From Microcaldota archaeon (GTDB lineage Archaea > Micrarchaeota > Micrarchaeia > Norongarragalinales > UBA8480): DNA of 7,976 bases. The notes under the pieces are model-generated. The model searched no databases and was not told where the DNA came from. It worked only from the letters and a program-made list of their open reading frames with translations. Below are positions 5,063 through 7,976 of the stretch, in pieces. Both the position numbers and the translations under genes were made by a program. How positions within the stretch are numbered: the first letter of the stretch is position 1; every line of letters starts with the position of its first letter. The stretch covers positions 1 through 7,976 of the forward strand of contig JAHFHN010000034.1 in assembly GCA_023246885.1 (NCBI GenBank), given 5' to 3'.

Positions 5063-5611
5063 ATGGAAAAACAACATGGTCCTTGGACGGTTAAATCGCG
5101 CGAGTTGAAATACAAAAACCCGTGGATTGAAGTGCGAGAAGATAAGGTGACTGCGCCAGATGGTACTCCCGGTTTATTTGGAATAATTAAAATCAAAGAC
5201 GGAGTTTCCGTACTTGCTATTGATGACGAAAACTACGCTTACTTAACAAAAGAATTTCACTACGCAATTGGACGTGATTCAATTGAAGTCGCAAGTGGCG
5301 GAATAGAAAGTGACGAAACGCCCTTGGAAGCTGCAAAGCGAGAGCTAAAAGAAGAACTGGGAATAGAGGCGCAAGAGTGGATTGACTTAGGAGTTACGGA
5401 TCCATTAACAACTTTTGTTGAAAAAAACACTTTTCTTTTTCTTGCACGAAAACTAAAATTTGGCGCGGCTAAAAAAGACGCGCACGAAGTAATTGCTCCA
5501 GTAAAAATAAAACTAGAAAACGCAATTGAAATGATAATGAAAGACGAAATAACACACGGAGCAAGTTGCGTTACTATATTCAAAGCAAAACAGTATCTTG
5601 ATTCGCACTAA
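5063..5611 (+). CDS. Nudix hydrolase, ADP-ribose pyrophosphatase type
   Basis: A 182-residue protein with a perfect Nudix box, Gx5Ex7REUxEExGU, at residues 79-101 (GG, E85, RELKEELGI). The upstream part, GPWTVKSRELKYKNPWIEVRED followed by PDG and a GVSVLAI strand, is typical of the ADP-ribose/GDP-mannose pyrophosphatase branch, as is FHYAIGRDSIEVASGG just before the box. Such enzymes cleave ADP-ribose to AMP and ribose 5-phosphate with Mg2+. Substrate is inferred, and other nucleoside diphosphate derivatives are possible. It is the third gene of the operon, 9 nt after the adenosyltransferase stop. A link to the other two is not obvious; removal of ADP-ribose produced by NAD breakdown is a general housekeeping role. 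No Shine-Dalgarno sequence precedes the ATG. Confidence 0.9.
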   Translation: MEKQHGPWTVKSRELKYKNPWIEVREDKVTAPDGTPGLFGIIKIKDGVSVLAIDDENYAYLTKEFHYAIGRDSIEVASGGIESDETPLEAAKRELKEELGIEAQEWIDLGVTDPLTTFVEKNTFLFLARKLKFGAAKKDAHEVIAPVKIKLENAIEMIMKDEITHGASCVTIFKAKQYLDSH

Positions 5612-5639
5612 TGGTCATGGTACAAATGCCTTTAGGAGC

Positions 5640-5647
5640 TTTTATAA
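5640..5647 (+). promoter_or_regulatory. TATA box for the large secreted protein gene
   Basis: TTTTATAA is preceded by the purine-rich AGGAGC (5634-5639), a possible BRE. Its centre is about 29 bp before the ATG at 5673, so the mRNA would have a leader of only a few nt. The T-run at 5663-5669 lies between box and start and may also act as the terminator of the preceding operon. Confidence 0.6.
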
Positions 5648-5672
5648 GAAGTGAACTCGTAGTTTTTTTAGC

Positions 5673-7976
5673 ATGAAAAACTGGTTTTTTGCATTTGTCT
5701 TATTGTCTTTTGCTTCTCTTAGTTTCGCGGATACCCTTTCAACTTCTGTTTCCACTTATGCGCAGCAATACGAAAGTGGCGAGATTAATTTATTGCAATT
5801 CAATGTTTTGCTTACTACGGAACGCGAGAAGTTATTCAAATCGTTAAACGCACGTGTCATAACAATTTCTTCTGAAAAATCGGATGATCGCGAAGGAGAA
5901 TGGCAAGAAATGGGGTGGGATCAGAACCAAATGCGTTCTATTTTCGGTGAGCCAACACAACATGAAGCCTGGGCATGGTCGCCGATATCCCGCAAATCAG
6001 TTAGACTCACCGCTCCGGCACCAGCTTGGAGAAAAGTACTTTACAATGGTGAAAAAATTCGAGTAGTTATAGATAGCTGGCCACAAGTTATTGAACGCGA
6101 TGATGGTTCATTCCTATTTTATAACTTTGAATTAAGGCCAGAGTTTAAACAAGATCTAAATTTCAATATAGCGTCAATTGCAACTGAGTTCAAGACTGTT
6201 TTTCAAGAAGCAAGAGGCAATGATGAAAAGCTAAAAGAAGCTGCATTAAAAACAGTTCAAATTGAACGAGGTATTGGCGATTATTTACGCGAAAATAAAT
6301 TGAGTTGCAAAGAATCACTGCAATCATGGTTCGGCCAACAAGGTGGAATTTCAAATAAGCTCAAGTGGAATGCGCTCATATATTCTGGAAAATCTATTAC
6401 TTTGCGCTTAAGTGGAGATGAATGGACTGACCAAAACTGGCACGGGTTTAATTCATGGATTGAAATGGATCAGCGTGCTGTTGAAATGCGAGATTTGCCT
6501 TTAAGCACCGATGAAAAAGTCAATCCATTTATGCTTCCAACTTCATCTGCTTATATTTCGAGAATACGTGAAGTGTTAAATGAACTTAAACGCACTAGTG
6601 CTAATTTTGACTTAAATCCAACAAGTTACAATTTTCAACACGCACAAAAACTATCTAATGATTACCAGCAACTTTCAAATGAATTAATGAACCGCGTCGG
6701 TAGAAATGAACTAGGAACTGCAACAAGCGAGCAAGTTGTAGCTGAAATGGAGCGCATATTCGCTGAACAAAGTGATTTCACTAAAGAAAACGTAAAGGAA
6801 TTTGAATTCAAGCAAAGCTTGTTTAATGTAACAAAATCCAAGACAAGTTCATATTGTTCACAAAAAGAAGATCAGATAAGTTGTGGAGAAAGCCAAACGT
6901 GTTCAAATGCTGTTTGCATTCAGTCAACTTGTGACATTAAATGCAGCGAATGCCAATATGCCGATCGCACTTCTTGCGCGTGTATAAACATAAGGCAATG
7001 CGTTCCACAACAACGCGAAGAGCCGAAGCAACCGGATTGGTCATCGCAAGATGAAAACCAAACCCAACAAAATCGCACTTATGATCCGAACATGCCTGAT
7101 CAATTCGATAGTAATGAAACCAAAGAGCCACAGCGTGATGCAGAAAGTCAAAATGCTTCTGTTAAAATTGAATCCACTGTGCAAAGTGACCGGAACAACG
7201 TGAACTCTACTAATTTTTCAATATCTCCCTTTACCGGACTAGAGGTAAGCATACCTTTGCCGCAATCCCAAACATTTGAGCGAAGCGATCAAGAAGGACA
7301 AAAGCAATTTTGTCCAGATTCTTGTTCAATTAACCAATTTTGCACTCCAGAAAAAGGATGGTGTGAATGCAAACAAGGATTTTTTGACTGCGATGGCGAC
7401 GGACAAAATGGGTGCGAAAGTCAGAATCAATGCACTGAATGTAAGCAAGACAATGACTGCGCGCCGGCAAGATGCAGTGAAGATAACGGTCGCGTTGTAC
7501 AGTTCCAATGCAAGCAAGGAGATTCGTGGATCGAACAAGTTGCAAGTGCTGAATTAGGTGGAAACTGCGCTGAGCGTAACTCTGGAGAAATTGAACCAAA
7601 CGTTTGGATATCTGCATGGGGCGAAGGGTTTGAAAATTTTGACCAATACAAACAACGCGCCTGGTCAACATCCGATAAAACTCGCTGTGCAATTGAACTT
7701 GAAGAGGCAACTAAAAAGCGACTTGAATTACAAGCTTCGCTTAACGATGAATTTTTCAACTGGTTTTTTGCCAAAATAGTTGTTGAAAATCCAGGAGACT
7801 TTGAAAAACAAGGCCGGTCAATAGGCGCAGTTTACGAAGCTTTTCAGCGTAATTCTGATGATACTGCCTGGTCACTGCGTTGCTTGGGAAGAAGCGACTG
7901 GCCAGCTGAATACAAAGAAGTCCGTGCTGAAGTAAAAACTGAATTCGGCAAAGTTCAACTCTGGGAAGAACGCAAA
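5673..7976 (+). CDS. Large secreted cysteine-rich surface protein, 3' end outside window
   Basis: An ATG at 5673 opens a frame with no stop through the right edge (768 codons read). Residues 1-19 are a signal peptide (Lys at 2, a Phe/Leu/Val core, SFA before D20), so the protein is exported. Residues 20-390 are soluble and mixed, with one Cys (C212) and several Trp; I recognise no domain. Ten cysteines fall in 395-443. A Gln/Asn/Glu/Asp-rich linker (444-546) carries six N-x-S/T sequons. A second module has 12 cysteines in 547-613, with EGF-like spacing and DCDGDGQNGCE (572-582), which resembles a calcium loop. The rest (614-768) is charged, with Trp and four scattered Cys or fewer, and includes the WISAWGEGFENFDQY segment. 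The start fits the TATA box at 5640-5647. It is probably a cell-surface or extracellular protein with disulfides; membrane anchor, if any, lies beyond the window. No named family is recognised. Confidence 0.88.
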   Translation, partial: MKNWFFAFVLLSFASLSFADTLSTSVSTYAQQYESGEINLLQFNVLLTTEREKLFKSLNARVITISSEKSDDREGEWQEMGWDQNQMRSIFGEPTQHEAWAWSPISRKSVRLTAPAPAWRKVLYNGEKIRVVIDSWPQVIERDDGSFLFYNFELRPEFKQDLNFNIASIATEFKTVFQEARGNDEKLKEAALKTVQIERGIGDYLRENKLSCKESLQSWFGQQGGISNKLKWNALIYSGKSITLRLSGDEWTDQNWHGFNSWIEMDQRAVEMRDLPLSTDEKVNPFMLPTSSAYISRIREVLNELKRTSANFDLNPTSYNFQHAQKLSNDYQQLSNELMNRVGRNELGTATSEQVVAEMERIFAEQSDFTKENVKEFEFKQSLFNVTKSKTSSYCSQKEDQISCGESQTCSNAVCIQSTCDIKCSECQYADRTSCACINIRQCVPQQREEPKQPDWSSQDENQTQQNRTYDPNMPDQFDSNETKEPQRDAESQNASVKIESTVQSDRNNVNSTNFSISPFTGLEVSIPLPQSQTFERSDQEGQKQFCPDSCSINQFCTPEKGWCECKQGFFDCDGDGQNGCESQNQCTECKQDNDCAPARCSEDNGRVVQFQCKQGDSWIEQVASAELGGNCAERNSGEIEPNVWISAWGEGFENFDQYKQRAWSTSDKTRCAIELEEATKKRLELQASLNDEFFNWFFAKIVVENPGDFEKQGRSIGAVYEAFQRNSDDTAWSLRCLGRSDWPAEYKEVRAEVKTEFGKVQLWEERK

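Noticed and set aside
7276..7779. Two successive plus-strand frames of 93 and 73 residues
   Set aside because: They are out-of-frame readings of the large secreted protein, which is open across the whole stretch with ordered cysteines and a calcium-loop-like motif.
1..7976. CRISPR array, insertion sequence or attachment site
   Set aside because: No regularly spaced repeats, transposase or integrase frames, terminal inverted repeats or tRNA-linked duplications were seen.

Overview
The window looks like the chromosome of an AT-rich archaeon (about 38-40% GC by eye), possibly a DPANN-type lineage. The evidence is the C-terminus of an archaeal/eukaryotic-type translation factor 5A, a full-length endonuclease Q, and TATA-like boxes (TTTTTAATA, TTTAAATA, TTTTATAA) centred about 27-31 nt before start codons with almost no Shine-Dalgarno sequences. 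That spacing indicates leaderless or near-leaderless mRNAs. The lineage call is an inference; no rRNA or other marker gene is present.

Layout. Positions 1-120 hold the 3' end of the aIF5A gene. It overlaps by 4 bp, tail to tail, a ketopantoate-reductase-family gene on the minus strand (117-995). Positions 996-1458 hold no convincing protein gene but contain several inverted repeats, including an 11-bp perfect hairpin and a GC-rich multi-stem element followed by T-tracts; this may be an undescribed structured RNA. A 48-residue single-pass membrane protein (1459-1605, minus) and a MarC-family membrane protein (1648-2247, plus) diverge from interleaved promoters. Endonuclease Q follows on the plus strand (2276-3544), probably with its own TATA box over the marC stop codon. 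It converges on a small zinc-ribbon membrane protein (about 3565-3912, minus) across a two-sided T-tract terminator.

From 4023 a tight three-gene plus-strand operon encodes a flavin-reductase-domain protein, a PduO-type cob(I)alamin adenosyltransferase and a Nudix hydrolase of the ADP-ribose pyrophosphatase type, with gaps of 5 and 9 nt. The first two fit a corrinoid reduction plus adenosylation pair for making coenzyme B12 from salvaged cobalamin.

From 5673 to the right edge the plus strand is open for 768 codons without a stop. It encodes a large secreted protein with a signal peptide, two cysteine-rich modules (the second with a calcium-loop-like DCDGDGQNGCE motif), a linker crowded with six N-glycosylation sequons between those modules, and a charged C-terminal region cut by the window edge. 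It has no named family that I recognise. It and the 996-1458 region are the least explained parts of the window.
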